Part shown: piece by piece, positions 1 to 9,662 of the stretch | Position numbering within the stretch: the stretch's first letter is position 1 | Layout: each line of letters begins with the position of its first letter | The notes under the pieces: model-generated | Databases searched by the model: none | What the model was told of the DNA's origin: nothing | The model's input: the letters and a program-made list of their open reading frames with translations, nothing else | NCBI GenBank assembly: GCA_009379955.1 | Contig: WHST01000008.1 | Coordinates: 1-64,000, forward strand | Direction: 5' to 3' | DNA from: Streptosporangiales bacterium | GTDB taxonomy: Bacteria > Actinomycetota > Actinomycetes > Streptosporangiales > WHST01 | DNA: 64,000 bases | Made by a program: the position numbers and the translations under genes

Positions 1-4
1 ACCC

Positions 5-78
5 GCGAAGTGCCTTTCTCCAAGAGCAACAGGACCGTCGACAAGTCCCAGTTTCCCTTGCAGACAAGGCACTTTCGC
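5..78. repeat. Long-loop inverted repeat at window edge
   Basis: The arms GCGAAGTGCCTT (5-16) and AAGGCACTTTCGC (66-78) are complementary apart from one extra base, separated by about 50 bases. It lies beyond the 3' end of the comC-like gene, so it may be a weak terminator or an extragenic repeat. I see no gene in bases 1-163. Confidence 0.35.
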
Positions 79-163
79 ATCACCACACCCCGTGTCGCCC
101 CACCAGGTGTGAAAGACCGAGGTTAACGTGATCAACGTGGCCAGCAGGGCCACCGGAGGTCGG

Positions 164-1174
164 TCAGCGCGCGACGCCGAGGCGGTCGGCCCAGGTCGAC
201 AGCTCCTCGACCACGGTCGAGTCGATGTCGAGCGGGTGGTCGTCGGGGACGTGACGCGGGTCGACGCGGCCCTGGCCGGGCACCCGGCCGCCGGCCTCGC
301 GTACCGACGTGGCGAGGGCGGACAGGCGGTCGGCCGGGTCGCCTGCGGGTGAGCACAGCTCGGGGGACAGCGCGACGACCAGGTGTGAGATGCCCTGACG
401 CTTCGCCGCGTCGTCCGGCCGGAACATGTCGACGACCTCCGTCGAGCGCGACGGTCCGACGAGTCCGGCCGTGAGCGCCTCGACCGCGAACGCCAGCGCG
501 AAGCCCTTGGCACCACCCAGCGGGGCGAGCATCCCGTGCAGGGCAGCGGTCGCGTCGGTCGTCGGGTGTCCCTCGGCGTCGAACGCCCAACCCGTGGGCA
601 GCTCGGTGCCGGACCTGGCGTGCTGCGCGATCTTCCCGCGCGCGACGGCACTCGTGGCGAGGTCGACGATCGACGGCGGCTCGCCGGGGATGCCGAACGC
701 GAGCGGGCTCGTCGACAGCACGGGAGCAGTGCCGCCCCACGGCGGCATCACGGCGGGCCCGTTGGAGAACGCGAGCCCGACGACTCCGGCGTGGACCATC
801 GGCAGCGTGTAGACGCCGAGCGCCCCGCAGTGTCCCGAGTCGGCGACGCTCACGGCCGCGATGCCGTACGTGGCGCACCGGCTCGCGGCGAGCTCGGCGG
901 CCTCCCACAGCTGCCAGTGGCCGAGACCACCGTCGCCGGCGTAGGCGACGAGCGGGCCGGTGTCGCGCACGGCGCTCAGCTCGGCGGCGGGCTGGTAGCC
1001 GCCGGCGACGAGCCGGTCGAGGTAGTAGGGCAGGCGCATCATGCCGTGCGACGGCACGCCCCACACGTCGGCGGTGACGATCGCCTCGGCCGACCGCGTC
1101 GCGCGGTCGGCCGGCATGCCCGTGGCCGCCAGCAGGTCGGCGGCATGCCGGCGCGCCGTTCCCGCGGTCTTCAC
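164..1174 (-). CDS. comC: Ldh_2-family NAD(P)-dependent 2-hydroxyacid dehydrogenase, (R)-sulfolactate dehydrogenase-like
   Basis: 336 residues, the normal length for the malate/L-sulfolactate/ureidoglycolate dehydrogenase (Ldh_2) family. Family features are visible: an N-terminal helical part with the conserved SHGM motif near residue 39, an SGHCG segment near 112, a STSPLAFGIP segment near 152 and GGAKGF near 222. In known sulfolactate degraders, ComC (this family) together with SlcC interconverts the two sulfolactate enantiomers through sulfopyruvate, giving the (R)-form that SuyAB cleaves. It is the last gene of the four-gene minus-strand operon and its start overlaps slcC by four bases. 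The family is multifunctional, so the specific role rests on the neighbours; alone it could be a malate or ureidoglycolate dehydrogenase. Confidence 0.72.
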   Translation of the reverse strand: MKTAGTARRHAADLLAATGMPADRATRSAEAIVTADVWGVPSHGMMRLPYYLDRLVAGGYQPAAELSAVRDTGPLVAYAGDGGLGHWQLWEAAELAASRCATYGIAAVSVADSGHCGALGVYTLPMVHAGVVGLAFSNGPAVMPPWGGTAPVLSTSPLAFGIPGEPPSIVDLATSAVARGKIAQHARSGTELPTGWAFDAEGHPTTDATAALHGMLAPLGGAKGFALAFAVEALTAGLVGPSRSTEVVDMFRPDDAAKRQGISHLVVALSPELCSPAGDPADRLSALATSVREAGGRVPGQGRVDPRHVPDDHPLDIDSTVVEELSTWADRLGVAR

Positions 1175-2142
1175 GGCCGGTCACCTCCGCGCGCGGGTCG
1201 GGCGATCCCGACGGCCGAGCGCGCCGGGGTGCCGTCGAGCACCGCCCTGATGTCGCCCGCGAGGATGTCCGCGATGCGTTCCTGGCTCTGGGTCGTGATG
1301 CCGGCGATGTGCGGGGTGAGCACGACGTTGTCGAGCCCGTCGAGCGGACCCGGCGCCGGTGGCTCGTCGGCGCGCACGTCGAGTGCCGCACCGAACAGGT
1401 GACCCGAGGTGAGCGCTTCGGCGAGTGCGGCCTCGTCGACGACCTCACCACGACCGGCGTTGACGAGGATGGCGCCCGGCTTGGTCCTGGCGAGCAGGCC
1501 GGCGTCGACGATGCCTCTGGTGTCCGGGTTCGCGGGGAGGTGGACGCTGATGACGTCGGCCCGCGCGACGACGTCGTCGAGCGGTGCCATCGGCACTCCG
1601 GCTGTGGCCTCGTCGACGTACGGGTCGTGGGCGACGACCTCCATGTCGAGGCCGCGCGCCGCGCGCGCCACCGCACGGCCGGTGGCGCCGAAGCCGACGA
1701 TCCCCCAGACGCCGCCCGCGAGCTCACGACCCGGCCTGCGGTTCCATTCCCCCGACCGGACCGACCGGTCGAGGGGGATCGTGTGCCTCGCCACGGCGAG
1801 CGCGAGGCCGAGGGTGTGCTCGGCCACGCTGACGGCGTTCGCCCCGAGTGGTGCGGTGACGACGACACCGAGATCGTCGGCCGCGCCGATGTCGATGTTG
1901 TCGAGCCCCACCCCGGCGCGCGCCACGACCTGCAGCGACGGGCACCCGGCGAGCAGCGCGCGGTCGACGGTCGTCCGGTTGCGGACGACGAGCGCCCGCG
2001 TGCCGGTGAGGACGGCGGGCAGCTCGTCGGGTCGCGTCCAGGCGTCGGGGGTGCGGGTCACGACGAGGTCGGACGCCAGTGCGTCGAACGCCGGACCCCA
2101 GACGTCCTCGACGACCGCGACGTCGACCCGCCCCTCAGGCAC
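1171..2142 (-). CDS. slcC: D-isomer-specific 2-hydroxyacid dehydrogenase, (S)-sulfolactate dehydrogenase-like
   Basis: 323 residues beginning with GTG that overlaps the end of suyB. Two Rossmann-type domains are evident. The catalytic set of the D-2-hydroxyacid dehydrogenase superfamily is present: ARAGVGLDN near residue 89, the nucleotide motif GFGATGRA near 150, an NAGRGEVVDE segment near 228 containing the substrate Arg, the downstream acid, and a TPHIAG histidine near 277. SlcC of the sulfolactate pathway belongs to this superfamily and oxidises (S)-sulfolactate to 3-sulfopyruvate. The position between suyB and comC, with overlaps on both sides, supports that role. Without the context a phosphoglycerate dehydrogenase-like enzyme would be an equal possibility. 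Confidence 0.75.
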   Translation of the reverse strand: MPEGRVDVAVVEDVWGPAFDALASDLVVTRTPDAWTRPDELPAVLTGTRALVVRNRTTVDRALLAGCPSLQVVARAGVGLDNIDIGAADDLGVVVTAPLGANAVSVAEHTLGLALAVARHTIPLDRSVRSGEWNRRPGRELAGGVWGIVGFGATGRAVARAARGLDMEVVAHDPYVDEATAGVPMAPLDDVVARADVISVHLPANPDTRGIVDAGLLARTKPGAILVNAGRGEVVDEAALAEALTSGHLFGAALDVRADEPPAPGPLDGLDNVVLTPHIAGITTQSQERIADILAGDIRAVLDGTPARSAVGIARPARGGDRP

Positions 2143-3295
2143 TCGGATAGAGCTTCGTGAACACGTACTCCCGATGACCGAGCGACTCCGCGCAGGTGAG
2201 CCGGCCGTTGATCGTGCGGTCGGAGATCTCCATCAGCTGGTCGCCGGCCTCGGTGAGGGTGCACTCGCGGCGCAGCAGGCCCGAGCAGTCGAGGTCGATG
2301 TGCTCGGTCATGGTCTCTGCCGTGAGCGGATTGGCGGTGAGCTTCACGACCGGCTCGATCGGGTTGCCGATCACGTTGCCCTGGCCGGTGGGGAACAGGT
2401 GCAGCACCGCGCCCGCCGCCGCCATGAGCGTGACGCACTCCGCGGCCGCCGACGAGGTGTCCATGAAGTTCAGCCCCGTGGTCGTGGGTGCCTCGGCGGG
2501 TTCGAGGACGCCGACGACGGGCTTGGTGCCCGTCTTGGCGATGTTGCCCATCGCCTTCTCCTCGATAGTGGAGAGGCCGCCGGTGATGTTGCCCTGGGTG
2601 GGCTGCGAGCCGAGCAGGTTGGCGCCTGCCCGTTCGACCATCTCGATGTACCTGTCGTACGTCGCCTGGAACTTCGCGCGGACCTTGTCGTCGGCGCAGC
2701 GCTCCGCGATGAGGTGCTCGCCGCCGGTGAGCTCGGTGGTCTCGCCGAACAGTACGGTGCCGCCCGCCTCGATCCAGCGGTCGACGGCCTGCGACGTGGT
2801 CGGGCAGGATCCGAGTCCTGTGGTCGGGTCGGACTCGCCGCACTTGATCGACAGCATGAGCTCGTGGCGCTCGACCGGCTCGCGGGTCAGCTCCGCCGCG
2901 TCCTGGAGGAACCGCTGCGCGACGCGTGCGCCCTGCGAGATGACGGTGAGGTCGCCGTTGCGCTCGATCGACAGCGCGTGGACCGGCTTGCCGCTCTTGG
3001 CGATGCCCTCGGCCACGCGGTTCGCCCAGTTCGGCTCGATGCCCACGACGACGACCGCGGCGACGTTCGCGTTGCGCCCGGTGCCGATGAGGGTGCGGAA
3101 GGTGACCTCGAGGTCCTCGCCGAACTGGAGCCTGCCGTACGCGTGGGGGAGCGCGAGGGTGCCGGGCACGAGGCTGGCGATGCCCTCGGCGGCGGCGTTC
3201 GACAGGTCGTCGACGGGGAGGATGACGACGTGGTTGCGGATACCGACGGTTCCGTCGGGTCGGCGGTAGCCGGTCAGGCGACGCTGGTCTGCCAT
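2135..3295 (-). CDS. suyB: UxaA-family large subunit of (R)-sulfolactate sulfo-lyase
   Basis: 386 residues of the UxaA/altronate dehydratase large-subunit family. It opens with GYRRPDGTVGIRN, a hallmark of the family, and carries the cysteine-containing stretches KCGESDPTTGLG and CPTTSQA, and PTGQGNVIGNP near residue 310. SuyB with SuyA eliminates sulfite from (R)-sulfolactate to give pyruvate. The small SAF-domain partner is encoded as a separate gene directly upstream with a 22-base overlap, the arrangement typical of suyAB; altronate and galactarate dehydratases are usually single fused proteins. The flanking dehydrogenases of slcC and comC type make sulfolactate the most economical substrate. 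A different hydroxy-acid lyase cannot be excluded. Confidence 0.78.
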   Translation of the reverse strand: MADQRRLTGYRRPDGTVGIRNHVVILPVDDLSNAAAEGIASLVPGTLALPHAYGRLQFGEDLEVTFRTLIGTGRNANVAAVVVVGIEPNWANRVAEGIAKSGKPVHALSIERNGDLTVISQGARVAQRFLQDAAELTREPVERHELMLSIKCGESDPTTGLGSCPTTSQAVDRWIEAGGTVLFGETTELTGGEHLIAERCADDKVRAKFQATYDRYIEMVERAGANLLGSQPTQGNITGGLSTIEEKAMGNIAKTGTKPVVGVLEPAEAPTTTGLNFMDTSSAAAECVTLMAAAGAVLHLFPTGQGNVIGNPIEPVVKLTANPLTAETMTEHIDLDCSGLLRRECTLTEAGDQLMEISDRTINGRLTCAESLGHREYVFTKLYPSA

Positions 3296-3576
3296 CTGGC
3301 GCTCCTCACGTTGTGGACGTGGACGTGCTCGCCCTTGCCGATGGCGCGCGTGGCGAGCGCGACCCGTACGCCGTACTCGGTGACGTCGGCGCCGTCGGCG
3401 ATGTCGACGAGTGCGAACTTGTGCCCGAGGTTCACCGGGTCACGCAGTTCGGCGGACAGGTCGCCGGTGCCGTCGAGACACCCGCCGTGGACCGTGCCCG
3501 GAGTGAGGTCCCGCACGGCGACGGCGACACTGTCGCCGTCGCGGTGGACGAGGAAATCGGGCGCTGTGTCTGACAT
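3274..3576 (-). CDS. suyA: SAF-domain small subunit of (R)-sulfolactate sulfo-lyase
   Basis: A single SAF domain of 100 residues, with the expected RDLTPG and NLGHKFAL segments. The start chosen is the ATG at 3576 (MSDTAPDF), because GGAGGT stands six bases upstream. A longer reading from 3606 would run across a palindrome that looks like an operator. SuyA is the small partner of SuyB in sulfite elimination from sulfolactate. It is the first gene of the operon suyA-suyB-slcC-comC; every junction overlaps, implying one message and coupled translation. No sulfite oxidase and no dedicated slcHFG transporter are adjacent. Confidence 0.78.
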   Translation of the reverse strand: MSDTAPDFLVHRDGDSVAVAVRDLTPGTVHGGCLDGTGDLSAELRDPVNLGHKFALVDIADGADVTEYGVRVALATRAIGKGEHVHVHNVRSARWQTSVA

Positions 3577-3587
3577 CTGCACCTCCG

Positions 3588-3598
3588 AGGTCTGACCT
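3588..3598. promoter_or_regulatory. Candidate GntR operator before suyA
   Basis: AGGTC-T-GACCT is a perfect 5-bp inverted repeat around one base, just upstream of the suyA Shine-Dalgarno sequence. FadR-subfamily GntR proteins often bind GGTC-N-GACC-type sites, and the GntR gene is the next gene upstream on the same strand. A related core lies in the promoter region of that gene (4452-4462). Confidence 0.45.
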
Positions 3599-3666
3599 CT
3601 TGCCAAGTCGAGCCTAGGGGCGGGCCCGCGCGCCAGTCAACGGGACGAGTGTCACATGTGCGGGCC

Positions 3667-4398
3667 TCAGCTCGCCGCGCCAACAGTCCCGTCGCGCTCG
3701 TCGGTCACGCGTTCGAGCGCGGCCTGGTGGGCGCTCCTGATGTGGACCCGCGCGGCACGCCGTGCGCCCGGCGCGTCGTGGGCCTCGAGCGCGGCCAGGA
3801 TGCGCTGGTGCTGCACCTGCGACTTCTGCCGGCGCCCCGGGATGAGCAGTGTCGTCTGCATGCCCGACAGCAGGATGTCGTGCAGGACGTGGCTCGTCTG
3901 TCTGAGGAACCTGTTGCGGGCGATGTCGGCGATCTTCAGGTGGAACCCCGCGTCGAGCTTGGCGAGACGCTGGAAGTCCTGCGGGTCGTCCTCGAACGCC
4001 ATGTCGAGCTCGCCCAGGATGCCGCGGAGCTCGGTCGCGTCGGCGGGCGTGAGGTGCTCCGCTGCCCAGCCGGCGGCCGGCACCTCGAGGACGTCGCGCA
4101 TGGCGAAGAGCTCGTTGACGCTGATCTCGGCGCTGCCGAGTGCCGAGCGCAGTGCCTGCTCGGAACGGGGCTCCGCGACGAAGACGCCCTGCCCGTGCTT
4201 GACGACGAGCCGGCCCTGGGCCTGGAGCACCCGGACCGCCTCTCGGAGGGAGGGACGGCTCGCGCCGAGCAGCTGGGCCATCTCGCGCTCCGCGGGCAGC
4301 CGGTCGCCCGGCTTGAGCTTCTCGTCGGACAGCAGCTTCTCGACCTGCGTGACGATGCGCTGGGAGATGTTGCCTGTCTGGTTCACCGGTTGCCACAT
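3667..4398 (-). CDS. GntR family (FadR/FCD subfamily) regulator, probable sulfolactate operon regulator
   Basis: 243 residues. The N-terminal winged helix (about residues 8-75) contains PGDRLPAEREMAQLLGASRP and LREAVRVLQAQG, typical for GntR. The FCD ligand domain follows, with metal-site type residues in LDAGFHLKIA and HQRILAALEAHD. The start at ATG 4398 is chosen because GGAGGG lies at the right distance; a much longer reading upstream would cross the divergent promoter region. It lies just upstream of suyA in the same orientation and divergent from the cox cluster. It most likely controls the sulfolactate operon in response to a small carboxylate; this is inferred from position and from the paired palindromes. 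Confidence 0.85.
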   Translation of the reverse strand: MWQPVNQTGNISQRIVTQVEKLLSDEKLKPGDRLPAEREMAQLLGASRPSLREAVRVLQAQGRLVVKHGQGVFVAEPRSEQALRSALGSAEISVNELFAMRDVLEVPAAGWAAEHLTPADATELRGILGELDMAFEDDPQDFQRLAKLDAGFHLKIADIARNRFLRQTSHVLHDILLSGMQTTLLIPGRRQKSQVQHQRILAALEAHDAPGARRAARVHIRSAHQAALERVTDERDGTVGAAS

Positions 4399-4451
4399 GT
4401 CGCAGCCCTCCATCTGCCCCATGGGCTCCGTCGACAGCCGCAGCCTAGCAT

Positions 4452-4462
4452 TGGTCGGACGT
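4452..4462. promoter_or_regulatory. Candidate autoregulatory GntR site
   Basis: TGGTC-G-GACGT shares the GGTC-N-GAC core with the palindrome before suyA. It lies in the 130-base gap between the divergent gntR and coxD-like genes, about 55 bases from the gntR start. Only the core is symmetrical, so this is weaker than the suyA site. Confidence 0.3.
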
Positions 4463-4528
4463 CTGGACAGTGTGCCACGTCTTGGCAGGACAGGCTCGCA
4501 TGTGACGGCGTGGTGCGATAGTGGGCGC

Positions 4529-5416
4529 GTGACGGAAACACCCACTGCGCTCACCGACGCACTCGCGTCCACCGGGTACCTCGCCGACGAGGGTTTGGCC
4601 ACGGCGGCGTGGCTCGCGATGCGGCTGCGACGCCCGCTGTTCCTCGAAGGAGACGCGGGTGTCGGCAAGACGTCCCTGGCGGCGGCCCTCGCCGAGGTGA
4701 CCGGCTCCTGGCTTGTCAGACTCCAGTGCTACGAGGGCCTCGACTCCACGCAGGCCCTGTACGACTGGGACTTCCCGCGACAGCTGCTGCACGTCCGCGC
4801 GATCGAGGCGGCCGCGACGGTGGGCGGCGAACGCGTCGACGCCGGCGAGCTCGAGGAGAGCCTGTACGACAGGCGTTTCCTGGTGGCCCGGCCGCTGCTG
4901 CAGGCACTCGAGCACGATCCGAGTGTCCTGCTCGTCGACGAGATCGACCGGGCGGACGACGAGTTCGAGGCGTTCCTGCTCGAGGTGCTGTCGGAGTCCG
5001 CCATCACCGTGCCCGAGCTCGGCAGGATCACCGCCGCCCGTCCGCCGCTGGTCGTGCTGACGTCCAACCGCACCCGCGAGGTGCACGACGCGCTGAAGCG
5101 CCGCTGCCTCTACCACTGGGTGGAACACCCGAGCTACGAGCGCGAGGTGGCGATCCTGCGTGCCCGCCTGCCGGAGGTGACCGCACGGCTCGCAGAGGAC
5201 GTCGCCAGGGTGACGCGGCGGTTGCGCGAGCTCGACCTGCTCAAGCCGCCCGGCGTGGCCGAGGCCATCGACTGGGCCGGCGCGCTGCACGCGCTCGGCG
5301 CCCGCGAGCTGCACCCCGACCTCGCGGCGGCGTCGCTCGGTGCGGTGCTGAAGTACCGCGAGGACGGTGACCGCGTACGCGAGCACACCCTCGCCGCACT
5401 CCTCGCCGAGGACTGA
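4529..5416 (+). CDS. coxD: MoxR-type AAA+ ATPase (CoxD-like)
   Basis: 295 residues from GTG 4529. The Walker A motif GDAGVGKT lies near residue 36, Walker B VLLVDEIDRAD near 133, and sensor 1 LTSNRTRE near 177. This is the MoxR/CoxD group of AAA+ proteins, which act with von Willebrand A partners in maturation of enzyme complexes. CoxD is known to help assemble the Cu/Mo centre of CO dehydrogenase, and its homologues accompany many molybdenum hydroxylases. The start follows a GATAGT -10-like element (4516-4521) by only eight bases and no Shine-Dalgarno sequence is visible, so the message may be leaderless. The vWA gene follows after three bases. Confidence 0.85.
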   Translation: MTETPTALTDALASTGYLADEGLATAAWLAMRLRRPLFLEGDAGVGKTSLAAALAEVTGSWLVRLQCYEGLDSTQALYDWDFPRQLLHVRAIEAAATVGGERVDAGELEESLYDRRFLVARPLLQALEHDPSVLLVDEIDRADDEFEAFLLEVLSESAITVPELGRITAARPPLVVLTSNRTREVHDALKRRCLYHWVEHPSYEREVAILRARLPEVTARLAEDVARVTRRLRELDLLKPPGVAEAIDWAGALHALGARELHPDLAAASLGAVLKYREDGDRVREHTLAALLAED

Positions 5417-5419
5417 CGG

Positions 5420-6538
5420 ATGACGCTCGGCTCGCCGGATCGCGACGCCACCGAGGTGCTGCTCGGGTTCGCGCGGGTGCTGCGGCACGCCGGCGTCGAC
5501 GCGTCCCCGGAACGCGTGCAGACGATGCTGGAGGCGGTCGGCGAGCTGCGGGTGACCTCCGCGTCGGACGTGTACTGGGCCGGCCGGGTCACGCTGTGCG
5601 CGGAGCCCGACGACCTGCCCACGTACGACGAGGCGTTCGCCACCTACTTCGGCGCCGACCTCGCGCCGGGTGACTCCGCCATACGCCAGGCCGCGCCGCG
5701 CAGGGAGACCCACCTGTTCGGCGTCGACGGTGACCTGGCCGACGGCGACGAGTCCGAGGTCGACGAGACCACGACGGCGAGCAGCGTCGAGGTGCTCCGC
5801 CATCGCGACGTCGCGCACCTGTCGCCGGCCGAGCGGGCGGAGCTGCGGCGGCTCGTCGCGCTGCTGCAGCCGTTCGCCCCCGACCGGGTCTCGCGTCGTA
5901 ACAGGCCGTCGCACCGCGGCCGGGTCGACGTCCCGCGTACCGTCCGGCGGCTGCTGCGGTCGGGCGGCGAGGTCGGGACGCTGGGCAGGCACACGCACCG
6001 GCGCAAGCCGCGCCGGCTCGTCCTCCTCGTCGACGTGTCCGGGTCGATGCGCCCGTACTCCGACGCGCTGCTCAGGTTCGCCCACGTCGCCGTGCGGCTG
6101 CGTCCCGCCACCACCGAGGTCTTCACCGTCGGCACCCGGCTCACCAGGATCACCCGCGAGCTGCGGCAGCGCGACCCCGACGAGGCGCTCGCCGCGGGCT
6201 CGCGGGCGATTCCCGACTGGAGCGGCGGCACCAGGCTCGGTGAGGCGTTCAAGGCGTTCCTCGACAGGTGGGGCCAGCGGGGCACCGCGCGGCAGGCGGT
6301 GGTGGCGGTGTTCAGCGACGGCTGGGAGCGTGGCGACGCGGACCTCCTCGGCGAGCAGATGCACCGGTTGTCGCGACTGGCGAGACGGGTCGTGTGGGTC
6401 AACCCGCACAAGGGCAAGGAGGGCTTCGCGCCGCTCACCGCGGGCATGGTCGCCGCGCTGCCGTACGTCGACGAGCTCGTCGCCGGGCATAGCCTGGCCG
6501 CGCTGGAGCAGGTCGTCGCGGCCCTGGGCCGCCGCTGA
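5420..6538 (+). CDS. coxE: vWA-domain protein (CoxE-like)
   Basis: 372 residues. The C-terminal half is a von Willebrand A domain with a complete MIDAS signature: LLVDVSGSM near residue 200, the threonine in WSGGTRLGEAF near 270, and VFSDGWERGD near 298. The N-terminal half is the helical region usual in CoxE/YehP-type proteins. CoxE pairs with the MoxR ATPase CoxD in cofactor maturation of molybdenum hydroxylases; here the two genes are three bases apart and precede the structural genes. Expected cytoplasmic location. Nothing is truncated. Confidence 0.85.
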   Translation: MTLGSPDRDATEVLLGFARVLRHAGVDASPERVQTMLEAVGELRVTSASDVYWAGRVTLCAEPDDLPTYDEAFATYFGADLAPGDSAIRQAAPRRETHLFGVDGDLADGDESEVDETTTASSVEVLRHRDVAHLSPAERAELRRLVALLQPFAPDRVSRRNRPSHRGRVDVPRTVRRLLRSGGEVGTLGRHTHRRKPRRLVLLVDVSGSMRPYSDALLRFAHVAVRLRPATTEVFTVGTRLTRITRELRQRDPDEALAAGSRAIPDWSGGTRLGEAFKAFLDRWGQRGTARQAVVAVFSDGWERGDADLLGEQMHRLSRLARRVVWVNPHKGKEGFAPLTAGMVAALPYVDELVAGHSLAALEQVVAALGRR

Positions 6539-6658
6539 CGCCGAGCCGTGATCACCATCTGAAATCCAGGCTCTTGCATTCCCTCCCTCCGAGGTCTTGA
6601 CTCGGGTTCAACGTGTGCGTGTGACCCACGCCACAGTGATCCGCGCCAAGGAGGGCAC

Positions 6659-6768
6659 ATGACTGCATATCCCGTCAGCCTCCTTCGTTCCGCTCCTCGC
6701 TCAGTTACGCCCGGTACCGATTGTCCGAGTCCCGTTCTCGCTGCGATGCTCACTCTGGAGGCTGCCTC

Positions 6769-6772
<4 letters not shown>
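6659..6772 (+). CDS. Small coupled peptide, copy 1 (new 36-37-residue family)
   Basis: Open reading frame of 37 residues with a strong Shine-Dalgarno sequence (AAGGAGGG, 6648-6655) just before its ATG. It begins [15 protein letters not shown] and ends with [10 protein letters not shown]. Its TGA overlaps the coxS ATG by four bases (ATGA). The codons for LTLEA contain the GGAGG that serves coxS. Two other genes of this kind, with the same ends and the same coupled placement, lie at 17204-17317 (minus strand) and 60009-60119. The function is unknown; a translation-coupling leader or a true microprotein are both possible. I do not recognise the family. Confidence 0.6.
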
Positions 6773-7277
<505 letters not shown>

Positions 7278-7281
<4 letters not shown>

Positions 7282-9662
7282 CCGTCACCTCGGACCGTCC
7301 CGCAGAGGTCGGCATGGCCCGCCTCCGCAAGGAGGACGAGCGGCTGATCACCGGGCGCACGTTGTGGACTGACAACATCACGATCCGCGGCATGGTGCAC
7401 CTGGCGATCCTGCGCAGCCCGATGGCGCACGCGCGGATCACGGGGATCGACACCTCCGCGGCGGCGGCGCTGCCGGGCGTCATCGCGGCGTTCAGCGGAC
7501 GAGATCTCGCCGACGAGCAGGGTGCGCTGCCGTGCGCCTGGCCGGTCACCGACGACATCGTGACACCGGACCACCCGGCGCTCGCGGTCGACGAGGTGCG
7601 GTTCGCCGGTGAGGCCGTCGCAGTGGTCGCGGCCCGCGACCAGGCGACGGCGCTCGACGCGCTCGAGGCCATCGACGTCGACTACGAGCCGCTGCCCGTG
7701 GTGCTCGACATGGAGGCGGCGCTCGCCGACGGCAGCCCGCTGGTGCACGAGTCGAAGGGCACGAACAAGTCGTACACCTGGATCTTCGACTCCGCGGAGG
7801 CCGGCACCGGCGGCTCCATCGACGACGCGATCGCCGAGGCCGAGGTCCACCTCAGCCGGCGCTACGTGCAGCAGCGTCTGATACCCGCGTTCATGGAGCC
7901 GCGCAGCGTCGTGGTCGAGCCGACGGGCGGCTCGTTCACCATGTGGTCGGCGACGCAGATCCCACACATCCTCAAACTGATGCTCGCGCTGACGACCGGC
8001 ATCCCCGAGCACAAGCTCCGGGTCGTCGCGCCGGACGTCGGCGGCGGCTTCGGTGGCAAGCTGCAGGTGACCCCTGAGGAGGTCATCGCGCTGCTCGTCG
8101 CGAAACGCACCAACAAGCCGGTCAAGTACACCGAGTCACGCAGCGAGAGCCTGCAGGCCGCCCACCACGGCAGGGACCAGATCCAGCAGCTCGACCTGAC
8201 GGCCAGGCGCGACGGCACCGTGACCGGCTTCGGTGTCAAGTTGCTCGCCAACATGGGCGCGTACCTCGGTCTGGTGACGCCGGGCATCCCGATCCTCGGC
8301 GCGTTCATGTTCAACGCCATCTACAAGTTCCCCGCGTACCGCTTCGACTGCACGGGCGTCTTCACCACCACGGCGTGGACCGACGCCTACCGCGGCGCGG
8401 GCAGACCCGAGGCGACCTACGCCGTCGAGCGGATGATGGACGAGCTCGCGGCCGAGCTGGGCATGGACCCGATGGAGGTACGGCGCAAGAACTGGATCAC
8501 CCACGAGGAGTTCCCGTTCACGACCGTCGCCGGCCTCACGTACGACTCGGGCAACTACGAGGCGGCGACCGACCAGGCGATGTCGACGTTCGGCTACGAC
8601 GAGCTCCGCAGGGAGCAGGCCGAGCGCCGCGACCGCGGCGACCCCGTGCAGCTGGGCATCGGCGTCTCGACCTACACCGAGATGTGTGGTCTCGCGCCGT
8701 CGCGCGTGCTGGGCGCACTGAAGTACGCCGCGGGCGGCTGGGAGCACGCCGACGTCCGCATGCTGGCGTCGGGGAAGGTCGAGGTGGTGACCGGCACGTC
8801 ACCGCACGGGCAGGGGCACGACACCGCGTGGAGCCAGATCGTCGCGGACCAGCTCGGCGTCCCGTTCGAGGACGTCGAGATCCTGCACGGCGACACCCGC
8901 ACATCGGTTAAGGGCATGGACACCTACGGCTCGCGCTCGCTCTCGGTCGGCGGCGCCGCCACCGTCATGGCGTGCCAGCGCGTCGTGGAGAAGGCGAAGA
9001 AGGTCGCCGCCCACATGCTCGAGTGCAGTGAGGACGACGTCGAGTTCGTCGCCGGCACGTTCAAGGTGAAGGGCAGCCCGGGGTCGGAGAAGACCATCCA
9101 GGACATCGCGCTCGCGACGTTCGCCGCGCACGACCTGCCCGAGGGCTTCGAGGCGAGCCTCGACGCGAGCGCGACGTTCGACCCGGAGAACTTCTCCTAT
9201 CCCCACGGCACGCACCTGTGCGCCGTGGAGGTCGACACCGAGACGGGCATGACGTCGATCAGGTCGTACGTCGCCGTCGACGACGTCGGCCACGTCATCA
9301 ACCCGATGATCGTCGACGGCCAGGTGCACGGCGGCATCGCGCAGGGCATCGCCCAGGCGCTGTACGAGGACGCCATCTACGACGCGGAGGGCAACCTCGT
9401 CACCGGCACCTTCGTCGACTACACCCCGCCGACGGCCGCGGACCTCCCGGCGTTCACCACCAGCCGCACCGAGACGCCGGCGACGACTAACCCGCTCGGG
9501 GTGAAGGGCGTCGGCGAGGCGGGCACGATCGCGTCGACGCCCGCGGTGGTCAACGCGATCGTCGACGCCGTTCGCCCGATGGGCGTGACCGACGTGGCGA
9601 TGCCCTGCTCACCGGAACGGGTCTGGCGGGCGATCCAGCAGGCGAAGGACGGTGCGCGATGA
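7278..9662 (+). CDS. coxL: Molybdopterin-binding large subunit, CO dehydrogenase form II-like
   Basis: 794 residues, the usual length for the xanthine oxidase/CO dehydrogenase large subunit. Mo-cofactor segments are visible: GGGFGGK near residue 255, the active-site loop AYRGAGR at about 370-376, and the C-terminal GVKGVGEAG that carries the catalytic glutamate. True (form I) CO dehydrogenase has AYRCSFR with a copper-binding cysteine. This protein has the AYRGAGR signature of form II, whose substrates are mostly unknown, so CO oxidation should not be assumed. The complete coxD/E/G accessory set makes a functional complex likely. Confidence 0.9.

Noticed and set aside
1409-3595. 728-residue plus-strand reading frame across slcC and suyB
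   Set aside because: The minus-strand genes show clear catalytic motifs and operon structure; the plus-strand translation is low-complexity and has no motif.
4445-6490. 681-residue minus-strand reading frame across coxDE
   Set aside because: The plus strand carries intact Walker and MIDAS motifs; the opposite frame has none.
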